Notes under the pieces: model-generated
The model's database searches: none
Told to the model about the DNA's origin: nothing
What the model saw: only the letters and a program-made list of their open reading frames with translations
Program-made: the position numbers and the translations under genes
Source of the DNA: SAR324 cluster bacterium
GTDB lineage: Bacteria; SAR324; XYD2-FULL-50-16; HCM1
Direction of reading: 5' to 3'
DNA: 45,230 nucleotides
Assembly (NCBI GenBank): GCA_002995645.1
Contig: PUHO01000010.1
Span: forward strand, 12,071-57,300
In this document: piece after piece, positions 37,141-45,230 of the stretch
Layout of the letters: each line of letters opens with the position of its first letter
Numbering within the stretch: the stretch's first letter is position 1

Positions 37141-37744
37141 TTATTTAGACAATTTTGTTATGCTATTTTTTGTCTTTTTGCCTTTTTTATGAACAAGACA
37201 ATAACAGGTCTATTTAAATTCTAAGCTTGCTAAAAAATTTTGCTAAATTTCCCGCTTCCAAAGGAATAAATACAACTTACTTAAAATACACAATCATTTA
37301 GAATCAATATTATATTCTTTTTTCGTTGTTTATTCAATTATGTTACTTTATTTTATTTGTTAATTCCCTGCCTACTTTATGAAGCAAGACCACATAAAAA
37401 ATAATCTCTTACTTAACACAACCTAACCTTTTGATAAAATTACCATTCTCAAAGAAACAAGCATAACGTACTTAAAATAAACAACCATTTAGAATCAATA
37501 TTGTATTCTTTTTTCGTTGTTTATTCAATTATGTTACTTTATTTTATTTGTAGTAATTCCTTGCCTACTTTACGAATCAAAACCACATAAAAAAACAAGC
37601 ACTTGCTAAATATGACCTTGCTTTAAGAATCGCTTCGCCATAAAATACAAGCACTTGTTTAATATCGTCTTAGTTCGTTTGAACCTTTTTTATAAATAAG
37701 ACAATTTTGTATTCTTTTGTCGTTATTTATACAATTATGTCACG
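37115..37744. repeat. Degenerate tandem copies of the pal 3' end
   Basis: About 0.6 kb between the leuB-derived array and pal. Two units about 190 bp apart share CATTTAGAATCAATATTRTA and the following ~60 bp. Pieces correspond to the pal tail: CTATTTAAATTCTAAGCTTG and CCGCTTCCAAAGGAATAA resemble CTATTCAATTTCCAAGCTTG and CCGTTTCCGAAGGAATAA in the gene. GACAATTTTGTATTCTTTT resembles the bases at the leuB start. This is the most decayed array of the window; the unit limits are approximate. Confidence 0.7.
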
Positions 37745-38626
37745 CTACTTTGTTTTCTTTTTAGTCGCGTCTTGCCCTTTTGTTTCTGCTTTATGAATTA
37801 AGATAACGGCGCGTCTATTCAATTTCCAAGCTTGCTCCGTGTTCCCTTGCATTGCCGGTCTTTCTTCGCCATAAGATACCACCTTGATTTTATCAGTAAA
37901 AAAACCATACTGAACTAAAGATCGCTTAACGTAATAAGCACGTCTTGCTCCTAGCGCTAAATTATATTCGTTTGAACCTCTTTCATCGGCATGACCTTCC
38001 ACTTTCAACGTATAATTCTCTTTATGCATCAGTGGAGAATAAACCTTTGATAACTTTTCCGTTTCCGAAGGAATAAGCGTATCTTCATCAAAATCAAAAT
38101 AAACAATCGTCGGGTCAATACCGGCATTCATATAGGTTGCGTCCATATTTGTAATTTGCTCTTTTTTTGATACTGATGACGGCGAGGACGACGAAGACGA
38201 CGGATCTGTCTTTTCAATCTTGCCAACATGATCTTCAATCTTTAAATTCATGCCTGTAAAAAATTCTTTCCCCTTTGATTGAACGTACACAACAAAATAT
38301 TGTCCTATTAACTTTGTATTTGCTTGCAAAGTAAAAAATAAATCTTTACGATCACTATATTTTACACGTGCTAATTCTTGCCCTTTCGTTTTGCCGTCCG
38401 AACTCCAATACACAATCATAGAATCTACAGTTGGAAAATCCGGCATACTACGAACGTACAAATCCCCTTGTATTTCCCCAAGATCGGCATCTAAATCGTT
38501 AAACTCTATGGAAGCCGTAGCAAATGCTTGCTGACTCACTGCTGTTTGCTTCGCTGCGCCACCACATGAAACAAGCAAACCTAAACTAATTAAAGAAAGT
38601 AATAAAATAAAAAGATACTTGTTCAC
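37745..38626 (-). CDS. pal: Peptidoglycan-associated lipoprotein Pal, long form
   Basis: Outer-membrane lipoprotein that binds peptidoglycan in the Tol-Pal system. 293 aa from a GTG at 38626, with lipobox LLVSC after a typical signal peptide. The C-terminal OmpA-like domain (about 185-285) has YFDFDEDTL, EGHADERGSNEYNLALGARR and YGEERP. Between lipobox and OmpA domain lie about 150 residues, more than the short linker of usual Pal, with a beta-rich stretch (DLYVRSMPDFPTVDSMIVYW) and a Ser-rich linker (SSSSSSPSS). The GTG is preceded by GGAGG. The open frame reaches 38692, but that start lacks a signal peptide. Confidence 0.92.
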   Translation of the reverse strand: MNKYLFILLLSLISLGLLVSCGGAAKQTAVSQQAFATASIEFNDLDADLGEIQGDLYVRSMPDFPTVDSMIVYWSSDGKTKGQELARVKYSDRKDLFFTLQANTKLIGQYFVVYVQSKGKEFFTGMNLKIEDHVGKIEKTDPSSSSSSPSSVSKKEQITNMDATYMNAGIDPTIVYFDFDEDTLIPSETEKLSKVYSPLMHKENYTLKVEGHADERGSNEYNLALGARRAYYVKRSLVQYGFFTDKIKVVSYGEERPAMQGNTEQAWKLNRRAVILIHKAETKGQDATKKKTK

Positions 38627-38630
38627 ATAT

Positions 38631-38635
38631 CCTCC
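38631..38635 (-). promoter_or_regulatory. Strong Shine-Dalgarno sequence of pal
   Basis: GGAGG four bases before the GTG start decides that start over an upstream ATG. It is the clearest ribosome-binding site in the window; most other genes show none. Confidence 0.75.
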
Positions 38636-38721
38636 AAAAAATGTTATGTTAAAAATAGATGTCAATCTATATAAAAACGTGATATATTGCAATTTTTAAA
38701 TAAAATAACTAGGTTTTACTT

Positions 38722-38895
38722 GTGTCCCGCTTTATTTCATTCTTATTGCAAATAAGCAATTTTAATACCTTTCGCAAAATAGCTAGCACTTTTCTTACGG
38801 CTTTATTATTTCTTGCCGGCGGATATGCTTTGCTATTTAGGAATAAAGATATAAAATCTTTTTCTTTTATCAATAAAGACGAAGAGGAAGAATAA
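38722..38895 (+). CDS. Candidate small single-span membrane protein (57 aa)
   Basis: Open frame from a GTG to TAA on the plus strand, lying between the divergent pal start and the convergent rnhB end. The translation has a short basic N-terminus, a membrane helix (ASTFLTALLFLAGGYALLF) and a charged tail ending KDEEEE. That layout looks like a real small membrane protein and not a random frame. No family recognised and no Shine-Dalgarno seen. A minus-strand frame over the same bases (38709-38933) has less protein-like content. Confidence 0.45.
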   Translation: MSRFISFLLQISNFNTFRKIASTFLTALLFLAGGYALLFRNKDIKSFSFINKDEEEE

Positions 38896-38917
38896 AAAAT
38901 ATTGATATTATTGCCTT

Positions 38918-39526
38918 TTAGAAATTTTTCCATTGGAAAGATTTTCTATAAAATGACGGCAATCGTTTATATTGTTTTACGTACCAGTTCAAAAAATCTT
39001 CTGTTGCTACATTAGCGTACCCTTTACCGCGAACCTCGCCGTAAGCTTGTATTTCTTCATGTAAAAACAAATTTGTCATATATTGATCACGTGTGTTCTT
39101 TGCAATAATAGAAGCGGCCGCCACAGCCATACAGGTTTGATCCGCTTTATTATATGCTTGTACTTTTTCACTACATAACGGCTTAAACAAGGTCGCGCCG
39201 TCTAATATAGCTTTATCCCATTGTAGATGTTGCATAATCTGGACCGCAACGGACTGCTCTAGTTGATTTAAAGTTTTTTTTTGCTTTGCATTCTCATCAA
39301 TTTCTTGCGAGCTTATAATTTGCGTCACAAAAGGGAAACGCGATTCTAGCTTTTTTGCTATTTCGTTTCTATGTGCTTCTGCTTTTTTTCCTGTGAATTG
39401 TTTGGAATCGGTTACGCCATATTCGCGAAGCAAAGGAATATCTTTTTCTGCTATCACGATACCGGTTAAAACCATAGGTCCTAGGACTGGACCTCTGCCC
39501 GCTTCGTCTATGCCAAGTATAAACAT
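38918..39526 (-). CDS. rnhB: Ribonuclease HII
   Basis: Removes single ribonucleotides and RNA from RNA-DNA hybrids. 202 aa. Catalytic acidic residues: Asp7 and Glu8 in GIDEAGRGP, an Asp in ILDGATLF and the Asp in KADQTCMAVAAASIIAKNTR. The AAASIIAK motif supports RNase HII over HIII. Followed upstream on the same strand by the DUF192 gene after 3 nt. Confidence 0.94.
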   Translation of the reverse strand: MFILGIDEAGRGPVLGPMVLTGIVIAEKDIPLLREYGVTDSKQFTGKKAEAHRNEIAKKLESRFPFVTQIISSQEIDENAKQKKTLNQLEQSVAVQIMQHLQWDKAILDGATLFKPLCSEKVQAYNKADQTCMAVAAASIIAKNTRDQYMTNLFLHEEIQAYGEVRGKGYANVATEDFLNWYVKQYKRLPSFYRKSFQWKNF

Positions 39527-39529
39527 AAC

Positions 39530-39985
39530 TTACGTTCCGTCTACACCTTGCACTATATCGTTAAGTTGCAATCCTATAGACGCAGCGTAACCTGCGGGAA
39601 CTTCTAAAACACGATCAGCTTTTACTTTCATGCCATATAAAGGCAAATCTGAATCCTGCTCTCCTTTTTGGGGGGGTTGTACGTTATTTTCTATATGAAC
39701 TACTTTTCCTTTATTAATCCATATAATATCAATAGGAATAAACATGCCTTTCATCCAAAAAATACGATGATCTGAATCACTATACGGAAATAACATACCT
39801 TTGCCATAGGCTAATTTTTTAACACCGCCTAGACCTTTTTCTTGCTCTTTTTCTGTTAACGCTAGCTTGGCTTTCACTTGATACGTTTTTTTTAAAACAA
39901 TCACTGTTTCTTGGCTAGCAAACAAAGACGTGCTAAAAAGCAAACCTATACTTAATAATAAAACTTGTATTTTTTTCATTTTCAT
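39530..39985 (-). CDS. Exported DUF192 protein
   Basis: 151 aa with a signal peptide (cleavage probably after SLFA) and one DUF192 domain: TYQVKAKLALTEKEQEKGLG, MLFPYSDSDHRIFWMKGMFI, PIDIIWINKGKVVHI and VLEVPAGYAASIGL. Function of the family is not established. The ATG at 39985 is used; a second ATG two codons later is equally possible, and a TTG upstream is unlikely. Sits between rnhB (3 nt) and def (14 nt) in a minus-strand run. Confidence 0.85.
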   Translation of the reverse strand: MKMKKIQVLLLSIGLLFSTSLFASQETVIVLKKTYQVKAKLALTEKEQEKGLGGVKKLAYGKGMLFPYSDSDHRIFWMKGMFIPIDIIWINKGKVVHIENNVQPPQKGEQDSDLPLYGMKVKADRVLEVPAGYAASIGLQLNDIVQGVDGT

Positions 39986-39999
39986 ACACAATCAGGAAA

Positions 40000-40533
40000 T
40001 TAAGTTGCGTTAGTTTTAGCTGCTTGCAATTGTGTTAAGAACGCTTGCCTTGTTTCTTTATCTAAATGGTCAATAAACAAAATACCTTTTAAGTGATCCA
40101 TTTCATGTTGCACACAAATAGCCGGCAAACCTTCTATTACCATTATATGCCGTTTTCCTTGTACGTCTTGGAAAGCTATTTTGATTTTAGCATATCGCTT
40201 TACTTCCGCATTAACATTAGGCAAAGAAAGGCAGCCTTCTTCTATAGCCTGTTCCCCTTCTTTTGCAATAATTTGCGTATTAATCATAGCGTATTTTCCA
40301 AACTCGGGAGTCGCGTCTGTTTGATCGTCTTTTTCAGTGGCGGGAATATGGATAACAAATACATTTTCTAAGCGCCCTACTTGCATAGCTGCTAAACCGA
40401 TTCCTTTTGCTTCTTCCATAGTGGCAAACATGGCGTTTACGAGTTCTTTTAGCTGTTTACCAAACTTAGTAACGGCTTTAGCTTTTCTTTGTAATCGTTT
40501 ATCTGGCGCGGTTATAATGGAAAGAGTTTTCAT
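40000..40533 (-). CDS. def: Peptide deformylase
   Basis: Removes the N-formyl group from new proteins; metalloenzyme of 177 aa. Motifs GIGLAAMQVG, EEGCLSLP (Cys101) and QHEMDHLKGILFID (His143, Glu144, His147) supply the metal site. ATG at 40533 chosen; a TTG two codons upstream is possible. It follows the ParA-like gene closely (8 nt). Confidence 0.95.
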   Translation of the reverse strand: MKTLSIITAPDKRLQRKAKAVTKFGKQLKELVNAMFATMEEAKGIGLAAMQVGRLENVFVIHIPATEKDDQTDATPEFGKYAMINTQIIAKEGEQAIEEGCLSLPNVNAEVKRYAKIKIAFQDVQGKRHIMVIEGLPAICVQHEMDHLKGILFIDHLDKETRQAFLTQLQAAKTNAT

Positions 40534-40541
40534 AGACAAAC

Positions 40542-41462
40542 CTAGGCAGGAATCAAATGGAAATTATTGCGAACGTTTTGTGTAATACGACGAATATATT
40601 CATTCACTTGCGAAGAAGGCGCATAGGTTAACACCGACTCACGAACGCGGATAGATTGTAAAATATCTTTATGATATGAAATAAATCCTATGTAATCAAC
40701 TGTTATTCCAAAGTATTTTAAACATGCTTGGCAAATAGAAAAACCAATTTGTATATCTTGGTTACTTCGTATTTGATTCAAAACTAATTTAGGACAAAAA
40801 TTATTTAACTCATATTTAAGGATTTCCCCTGCTTGATCACTGATTTGAATAATTTTTTTCACTAATTCATTTGGCGTACTTGGATTATCTTCTGATCTAA
40901 CGGACATAATCTTTTCAAGAAAAGAGCGCACTTCTACATTAGGAATAACATGTTTTAATTTTCTGTAAAAAGCACTTTTAAGAAACCGATACATATTCTC
41001 CATAGACGTAGGTTCTGGTGAGGATATTAATATCCACTCGTCAGCACAAAGGAATAAATCTAGTGTAGAAGCATACGTTCCGGCACCTAGATCAATAACA
41101 ACATAATCTACATTTAACATTTTAATAGCTTTAATCAACTTGTCTTGTTGCAATCTAGGCAAGCCGGTAACGCCCCATGAATCAAAGATACCTGTTGCTA
41201 AAAAAAGTTTAGGAATATAGGTAGGTAATAAGAAATCATCTAAATTGATGCTAGACGAATATAAAAAATCAGATAAAGATAAACTAGTTTGAGTAATACG
41301 TAAAAAAGTATGTAAATTAGCGCCTCCAAAATCGCAATCAATTAAAGCAACTTTATATCCTTTTTGCGCGAGGTCGACCGCTACGTTCAAAGAAACGAAA
41401 CTCTTGCCAACACCTCCTTTTCCGCCGGCAATCGCCCATATTTTTGTTTTCGTAATCACCAT
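40542..41462 (-). CDS. ParA/MinD-family ATPase
   Basis: 306 aa, deviant Walker A GGKGGVGKS at about 13-21, DCDFGGANLHTFL, and a Walker B-like hydrophobic strand YVVIDLGAG. Close to the MinD/FlhG-like ATPases of about 300 residues found in many deltaproteobacteria, which lack a ParB partner next door. No parB, minC/minE or flagellar gene is seen nearby. Role in positioning cell machinery is inferred from the family only. Lies upstream of def on the same strand. Confidence 0.85.
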   Translation of the reverse strand: MVITKTKIWAIAGGKGGVGKSFVSLNVAVDLAQKGYKVALIDCDFGGANLHTFLRITQTSLSLSDFLYSSSINLDDFLLPTYIPKLFLATGIFDSWGVTGLPRLQQDKLIKAIKMLNVDYVVIDLGAGTYASTLDLFLCADEWILISSPEPTSMENMYRFLKSAFYRKLKHVIPNVEVRSFLEKIMSVRSEDNPSTPNELVKKIIQISDQAGEILKYELNNFCPKLVLNQIRSNQDIQIGFSICQACLKYFGITVDYIGFISYHKDILQSIRVRESVLTYAPSSQVNEYIRRITQNVRNNFHLIPA

Positions 41463-41514
41463 ATATTAACTCTATTAATTTCTTTTATCTGTAAATATTA
41501 TCGTACAAAAAACA

Positions 41515-42092
41515 TTGCAAAAACAACGCCATTTATACAAATGTTTTTCTATTTTTTTATACGACCCGATTATAGCACGAATCTATATTATAAGTTACCA
41601 TTTTTTGCGCTTTATCTAGCCTTGCTAACAGTTGACTAACAATAATATTTTTTTTTGTTAATAATTCTATCCTAGCAAGCGGTACTTCCTTAATATATAA
41701 GTATAAAACTATTTATACAAATACATTTTTATTTTTTTATACGACACCGATTATAATACGAATCTATATTATAAGTTACCATTTTTTGCTTGTTTATCTA
41801 GCCTTGCTAATAGCTGACTAACAAGAATATATTTTTTTGTTAATAATTCTATCCTAGCAAGGGGTACTTCCTTAATATATAAGTATAAAACTATTTATAC
41901 AAATGTATTTTTATTTTTTTATACGACACCGATTATAATACGAATCTATATTATAAGTTACCGTTTTTTGCTTGTTTAGCTAGCCTTGCTAACAGCTGGC
42001 TAACAATAATATATTTTTTTGTTAATAATTCTATCCTAGCAAGCGGTATTTCCTTAATATATAAGTATAAAACTATTTATACAAACGTATTT
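41515..42092. repeat. Three ~181-bp tandem copies of the TPR gene 3' end
   Basis: TTTATACAAAY recurs at 41532, 41712, 41894 and, at the edge of the living gene, 42075. Each unit joins the last codons of the gene at 42093-43397 to a region about 110 bp further in (CTAGCCTTGCYAAC...ATCCTAGCAAG), skipping the part between. Both break points in the gene read GTTTTTGC (near 42145 and 42260), so the deletion used a short direct repeat, as in the ispG array. The units are very similar to one another. They lie between the TPR gene and the ParA-like gene downstream on the same strand. Confidence 0.9.
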
Positions 42093-43397
42093 TTATTTTT
42101 TTATACGACACCGATTATAATACGAATCTATATTGCGAGTTAACGTTTTTTGCGCTTTATTTAACCTTTTCCTTATATTCAAAATCGCCTGGCAATCTGT
42201 TAAAAAGTAAAAGTTACGTACTTGCATTAATAAAACCGTATTTTTTTCTGTCCTTGTTTTTGCTTGTTTAGCTAGCCTTGCCAACAGTTGACTCACAAGA
42301 ATATATTTTTTTTGTTTTGTTAATAATTCTATCCTAGCAAGGGTTACTTCCTTAACATATAAGTATTTTGTGCTATATTGCTGGGCTTTATGCAAACTTG
42401 CTTCTGCTTCTTTTATTTTATTTTGCCACAACAAAAACCACCCTATATAATATAAAAAATCAGCTTGTTCTGCTTTGCTTTTCCCTTTCTTACTTTGCCA
42501 CGACTTGCCTATATTAACCCCTTTCGCAAGTAAGATCCGTCTTTGCTTGCTTTTTTGCGGCATACTTCTAACGGCATTATATACGCTATTTAACCAATAA
42601 ACTTGACTTCCTTGCGCTTTCTTTGGATTAACCTTAGCTAAAGCATCGTTCCAATAGGCAGCATGATCCCACTCTTTCAATGTAATATATTTTGCTATTA
42701 CTATAGTATATATTTTCTCTTTTTCTTTAGGGCTCTTTGTTAACTTAAGCAAAGCAGTCAGTTTTGCATCTGCTTTTTGATATAACCCTAGTTGTAAGTA
42801 AATAAAAGCTTGGTGAGACACCGCGTCTGTAACAACTTGACTTGCTGTTTTTGATAAGTCAATAACCTTTTGATAACTAACAATTGCCCTTTGATATTGC
42901 TTAGCTTGTTCTAAAATTTTTCCTTGTAAGAAAGCATTTTTAATTTTCCATTGTGTTGTCTGTTTATGTTGCTCACTTGCTTTGATAACTTGCGCCGCTT
43001 TGGTCGTTTGTTTTTTTTCTAGTAACCATAGGGCTAAATCGTAGTTTGCTTCTAAAAAATAATGAAAATCTTTTTGCTTTACTAACGGCGTAACGCGGCG
43101 AATCGCCGTATTTACTTTCCCTTGTTTATATTCTATTTTAGCTAGTAAATAACTAATTTCTAATTTAAAAACACCTTTTTTATATTTTCGTAAATACGTT
43201 TTTCCTTCGTCATAAGCAAAATCAACTTCATTATTTTCCCATAACTTCCAAATAAAGTCCCTTGCTTTTTGTTGCAGCTTAATACTATGCGCGCTATTTT
43301 GCGTCCTTCCTTTTGTATGCCTGCTCCTTGCGTATAACGAGTTGTTACAAATACAAATCAATAAAACAAAAAATATGAGTGTAATTACATTTTTCAT
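42093..43397 (-). CDS. Exported TPR-like repeat protein
   Basis: 434 aa, signal peptide (MKNVITLIFFVLLICICNN, cleavage near LYA), then helical repeats of TPR type throughout (YDLALWLLEKKQTTKAAQVI, HQAFIYLQLGLYQKADAKL). Strongly basic, Lys-rich. Probably periplasmic; partner unknown. The C-terminal ~20 residues run into repeat-array sequence, so the present end may have been altered by the expansion. A DUF167 gene lies upstream (23 nt). Confidence 0.75.
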   Translation of the reverse strand: MKNVITLIFFVLLICICNNSLYARSRHTKGRTQNSAHSIKLQQKARDFIWKLWENNEVDFAYDEGKTYLRKYKKGVFKLEISYLLAKIEYKQGKVNTAIRRVTPLVKQKDFHYFLEANYDLALWLLEKKQTTKAAQVIKASEQHKQTTQWKIKNAFLQGKILEQAKQYQRAIVSYQKVIDLSKTASQVVTDAVSHQAFIYLQLGLYQKADAKLTALLKLTKSPKEKEKIYTIVIAKYITLKEWDHAAYWNDALAKVNPKKAQGSQVYWLNSVYNAVRSMPQKSKQRRILLAKGVNIGKSWQSKKGKSKAEQADFLYYIGWFLLWQNKIKEAEASLHKAQQYSTKYLYVKEVTLARIELLTKQKKYILVSQLLARLAKQAKTRTEKNTVLLMQVRNFYFLTDCQAILNIRKRLNKAQKTLTRNIDSYYNRCRIKK

Positions 43398-43420
43398 ACT
43401 ACTACCTAATTAATGTATAC

Positions 43421-43723
43421 TTATTCAAATAGATTTTCTATGATAGACAAAAAATTTTCCTTCATTGGTAAAACTATAGTTTTGAATTTAGACGTTTTCC
43501 CTTGTTGTAATTTAATGTCTTGTAAAGGCAAAGGAAACGCAAGTTTAATAAAGCTCGTTAAAGCTTGATTTGCTGCGCCTTGCACTGGTTTTTCTTTTAA
43601 ATAAACCACTTTTCTACCGTTATAAAGTCCGCCCCATTTTGTATTTTTACTATTCGCTTTGATATATAAAAAAAGATATATCTTTTTCTTATCATAATCT
43701 AGTTTATACGGCTTTTCTTCCAT
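43421..43723 (-). CDS. DUF167 (YggU-like) protein
   Basis: 100 aa. The family pattern is visible: LFLYIKANSKNTKWGGLYNG, then KEKPVQGAANQALTSFI (usual PxxGxAN) and IKLQQGKTSKFKTIVLP. Function of DUF167 is not known. Sits between radA (13 nt) and the exported TPR gene, all on one strand. Confidence 0.85.
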   Translation of the reverse strand: MEEKPYKLDYDKKKIYLFLYIKANSKNTKWGGLYNGRKVVYLKEKPVQGAANQALTSFIKLAFPLPLQDIKLQQGKTSKFKTIVLPMKENFLSIIENLFE

Positions 43724-43736
43724 AGTAAAATAAGCT

Positions 43737-45119
43737 TTACTTTGTAATGGCAGCCATTAAATCGGCTACTGACTTCACAACGTGCAACGTACTGGTTAAC
43801 TCTTCTTTTTTGCAAGCTTCAGCAACGCTCGCCGGAAGAAAAATATGCTTAAATCCATAACGCGAAGCTTCAAGAACTCGTTCTTTTAGTAAAGAAGTTT
43901 TACGTATAGAACCGGTTAAAGAGACCTCGCCTAGGTATAAAGATTTATGAGGCAACGCGGTTTCAGTATGGCTAGAAATTAGCGCGGCAATCACTGCTAG
44001 ATCCATACAAGAATCAAGTAAACGAAAACCACCGGCAAGGTTAATATAAATATCATTACGACTAAAATCCATACCTGTATGCTTTTCAAGAACCGCAAGT
44101 AACAATAGCAATCTATTTTTATCAAAACCGACTGTTGTTCGTACCGGATAATTTTGTTTTGTTTCCCCAACTAAAGCTTGCACCTCAAGAAAAAAGCCCC
44201 TTCCCCCTTCAATGGCAAGGTAATTAGAACAACCTGCTTGTTCATGTGCTGTTTCAGAAAAAAAACGAGTGGCGTCTTCCACTTGTGCCAATCCTTTTTG
44301 TGTCATACGAAACAGCCCTACTTCTTGAATAGAACTAAATCTATTCTTAACAGCACGTAAGATACGATTTTGCTCTTGCTTTTCTCCTTCCAAATATAAA
44401 ACGTAATCTACCATATGTTCTAATGTTTTAGGACCGGCTAAGTCGCCTTCTTTAGTAATATGCCCAACTAGTAACACTGTTAAATTATCATTTTTTGCCA
44501 TACGCATAAGTAAAGAAGCGGACTCCTTTATTTGCGTAACTGATCCGGGAATAGAGCTTGATTCTTGTGTGTATAAAGTTTGTATAGAATCAATAACAAT
44601 AAAATCAGGTTTGTACTCGCTAATATAATTACTAATAGTTTCTAGACAAGCTTCACTTACAATATAAATCAAAGATTGTTCAATTTGCAGGCGATCCGCT
44701 CTTTGCTTAATTTGACTTGCCGACTCCTCGCCGGAAACGTACAATACTTTTTTATCAATCTTTGCAAGCCTACTAAGTAACTGTAAGATTAAAGTTGATT
44801 TACCAACCCCCGGCGCTCCGCCAAGTAAGCCGAACGATCCTTCAAACCAACCGCCGCCAATAACACGGTCAAACTCATTCACGTCAGTAGCCCAAACGCC
44901 TTGCTTATCCGGCAAAGCTACTTGCGTTAACAACTGCGGTTTTTCCTTGGAAACAACCCAACCGGCAACTTGCAAATTCGTTTCTGTTTCTTGCTTTTCT
45001 TCGTCTAAGCTATCCCATTCACCACATCTAGGGCACCTTCCTACCCATTGTAAAAACAAACTTCCACACTCACGGCAACAATACTTCGTTTGCGATCCCT
45101 TTTTTTTATTTACAGCCAT
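43737..45119 (-). CDS. radA: DNA repair protein RadA
   Basis: RecA-like ATPase that helps branch migration in recombination. 460 aa: N-terminal zinc finger CRECGSLFLQWVGRCPRCGE, Walker A GGAPGVGKST, Walker B ADFIVIDSIQT-like DFIVIDSIQTL, and a C-terminal Lon-like domain (GGFRLLDSCMDLAVIAAL). The RadA signature KNRFG reads KNRFS here, a change at its last position. Length is normal. The ATG at 45119 starts MAVNKKKGSQTKYCC. Confidence 0.94.
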   Translation of the reverse strand: MAVNKKKGSQTKYCCRECGSLFLQWVGRCPRCGEWDSLDEEKQETETNLQVAGWVVSKEKPQLLTQVALPDKQGVWATDVNEFDRVIGGGWFEGSFGLLGGAPGVGKSTLILQLLSRLAKIDKKVLYVSGEESASQIKQRADRLQIEQSLIYIVSEACLETISNYISEYKPDFIVIDSIQTLYTQESSSIPGSVTQIKESASLLMRMAKNDNLTVLLVGHITKEGDLAGPKTLEHMVDYVLYLEGEKQEQNRILRAVKNRFSSIQEVGLFRMTQKGLAQVEDATRFFSETAHEQAGCSNYLAIEGGRGFFLEVQALVGETKQNYPVRTTVGFDKNRLLLLLAVLEKHTGMDFSRNDIYINLAGGFRLLDSCMDLAVIAALISSHTETALPHKSLYLGEVSLTGSIRKTSLLKERVLEASRYGFKHIFLPASVAEACKKEELTSTLHVVKSVADLMAAITK

Positions 45120-45162
45120 TCTTTTTTTTCTCGTTACTATTGCTTATTAAAAACTTGCTACT

Positions 45163-45230
45163 TTACTGCATAATCGTTGGCGTAATCTCTGCTGGATGCA
45201 CTGCTTGCGCGTCTAACATCACTCTAAAGC
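45163..45230 (-). CDS. C-terminal end of an unidentified gene (cut by window edge)
   Basis: Minus-strand open frame entering from the right edge, giving FRVMLDAQAVHPAEITPTIM and one more residue (Gln) before the stop. 43 bp upstream of the radA ATG. The residue mix looks coding, but 21 residues are too few to recognise a family. Confidence 0.35.
   Translation of the reverse strand, partial: FRVMLDAQAVHPAEITPTIMQ

Noticed and set aside
38709..38933. 74-codon minus-strand frame after rnhB
   Set aside because: It overlaps rnhB by 16 nt and has poor protein-like composition; the plus-strand frame at 38722-38895 is the better candidate.

Overview
This window is about 45 kb of AT-rich chromosomal DNA (roughly one third G+C by eye) from a Gram-negative bacterium. 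The evidence for an outer membrane is a Pal lipoprotein, a SPOR-like envelope protein and two probable outer-membrane barrels that end in Phe. Several promoters match the sigma-70 form (for example TTGACA-18-TATACT before tRNA-Gln), which argues against Bacteroidetes. Few genes have a clear Shine-Dalgarno sequence. Amino-acid and cofactor genes are kept (aroE, metK, hom, leuB, coaBC, nadE, ispG), so it is not a stripped parasite. The AT bias and large decayed repeats still suggest a host-associated or otherwise relaxed genome. I cannot name the lineage: the Maf resembles the alphaproteobacterial type, the PurQ is of the long stand-alone type, and the IspG is of the long form with an insert known from Chlamydiae, Bacteroidetes, Leptospira and plants.

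Layout. 1-8210 (+): 3' part of lon, a DUF547 protein, recO, a two-gene ABC exporter and coaBC. 8211-9527: repeat array. 9528-12324 (-): dCMP deaminase, an aroE fragment, aroE, metK. 12564-17607 (+): SprT-like protein, tsaD, SPOR-like protein with a long PTSQE repeat, tRNA-Thr, nadE. 17608-17941: array. 17942-22736 (-): amino-acid ABC transporter with two small exported proteins, then oppF/oppD-type ATPases. 22771-27381 (+): truncated and full TPR genes, maf, two paralogous outer-membrane proteins. 27464-27627: tRNA-Gln and tRNA-Gly. 27640-28193: array. 28194-32252 (-): ispG, rpoZ, YfgM-like protein, hom. 32450-34418 (+): purQ and a NifS-like desulfurase. 34419-37744: array, leuB, two more arrays. 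37745-45230 (mostly -): pal, a small membrane ORF (+), rnhB, DUF192, def, a ParA/MinD ATPase, array, TPR protein, DUF167, radA and the tail of one more gene.

The striking feature is the DNA between genes. Most intergenic DNA here, about 5.6 kb, consists of tandem, decayed copies of the ends of the flanking genes. At the convergent pairs coaBC/dCMP deaminase, nadE/glnQ-like and nifS/leuB, the repeats carry the tails of both genes, so the original junction has been copied again and again. In at least two arrays every unit carries the same internal deletion between short direct repeats, and in the leuB array all units share substitutions absent from the gene. A decayed copy was therefore amplified after it formed. 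No insertion sequence, prophage, CRISPR array or defence island was seen. The arrays are my main candidate for something not well described; the closest parallel I know is the variable intergenic tandem repeats of Ehrlichia ruminantium.
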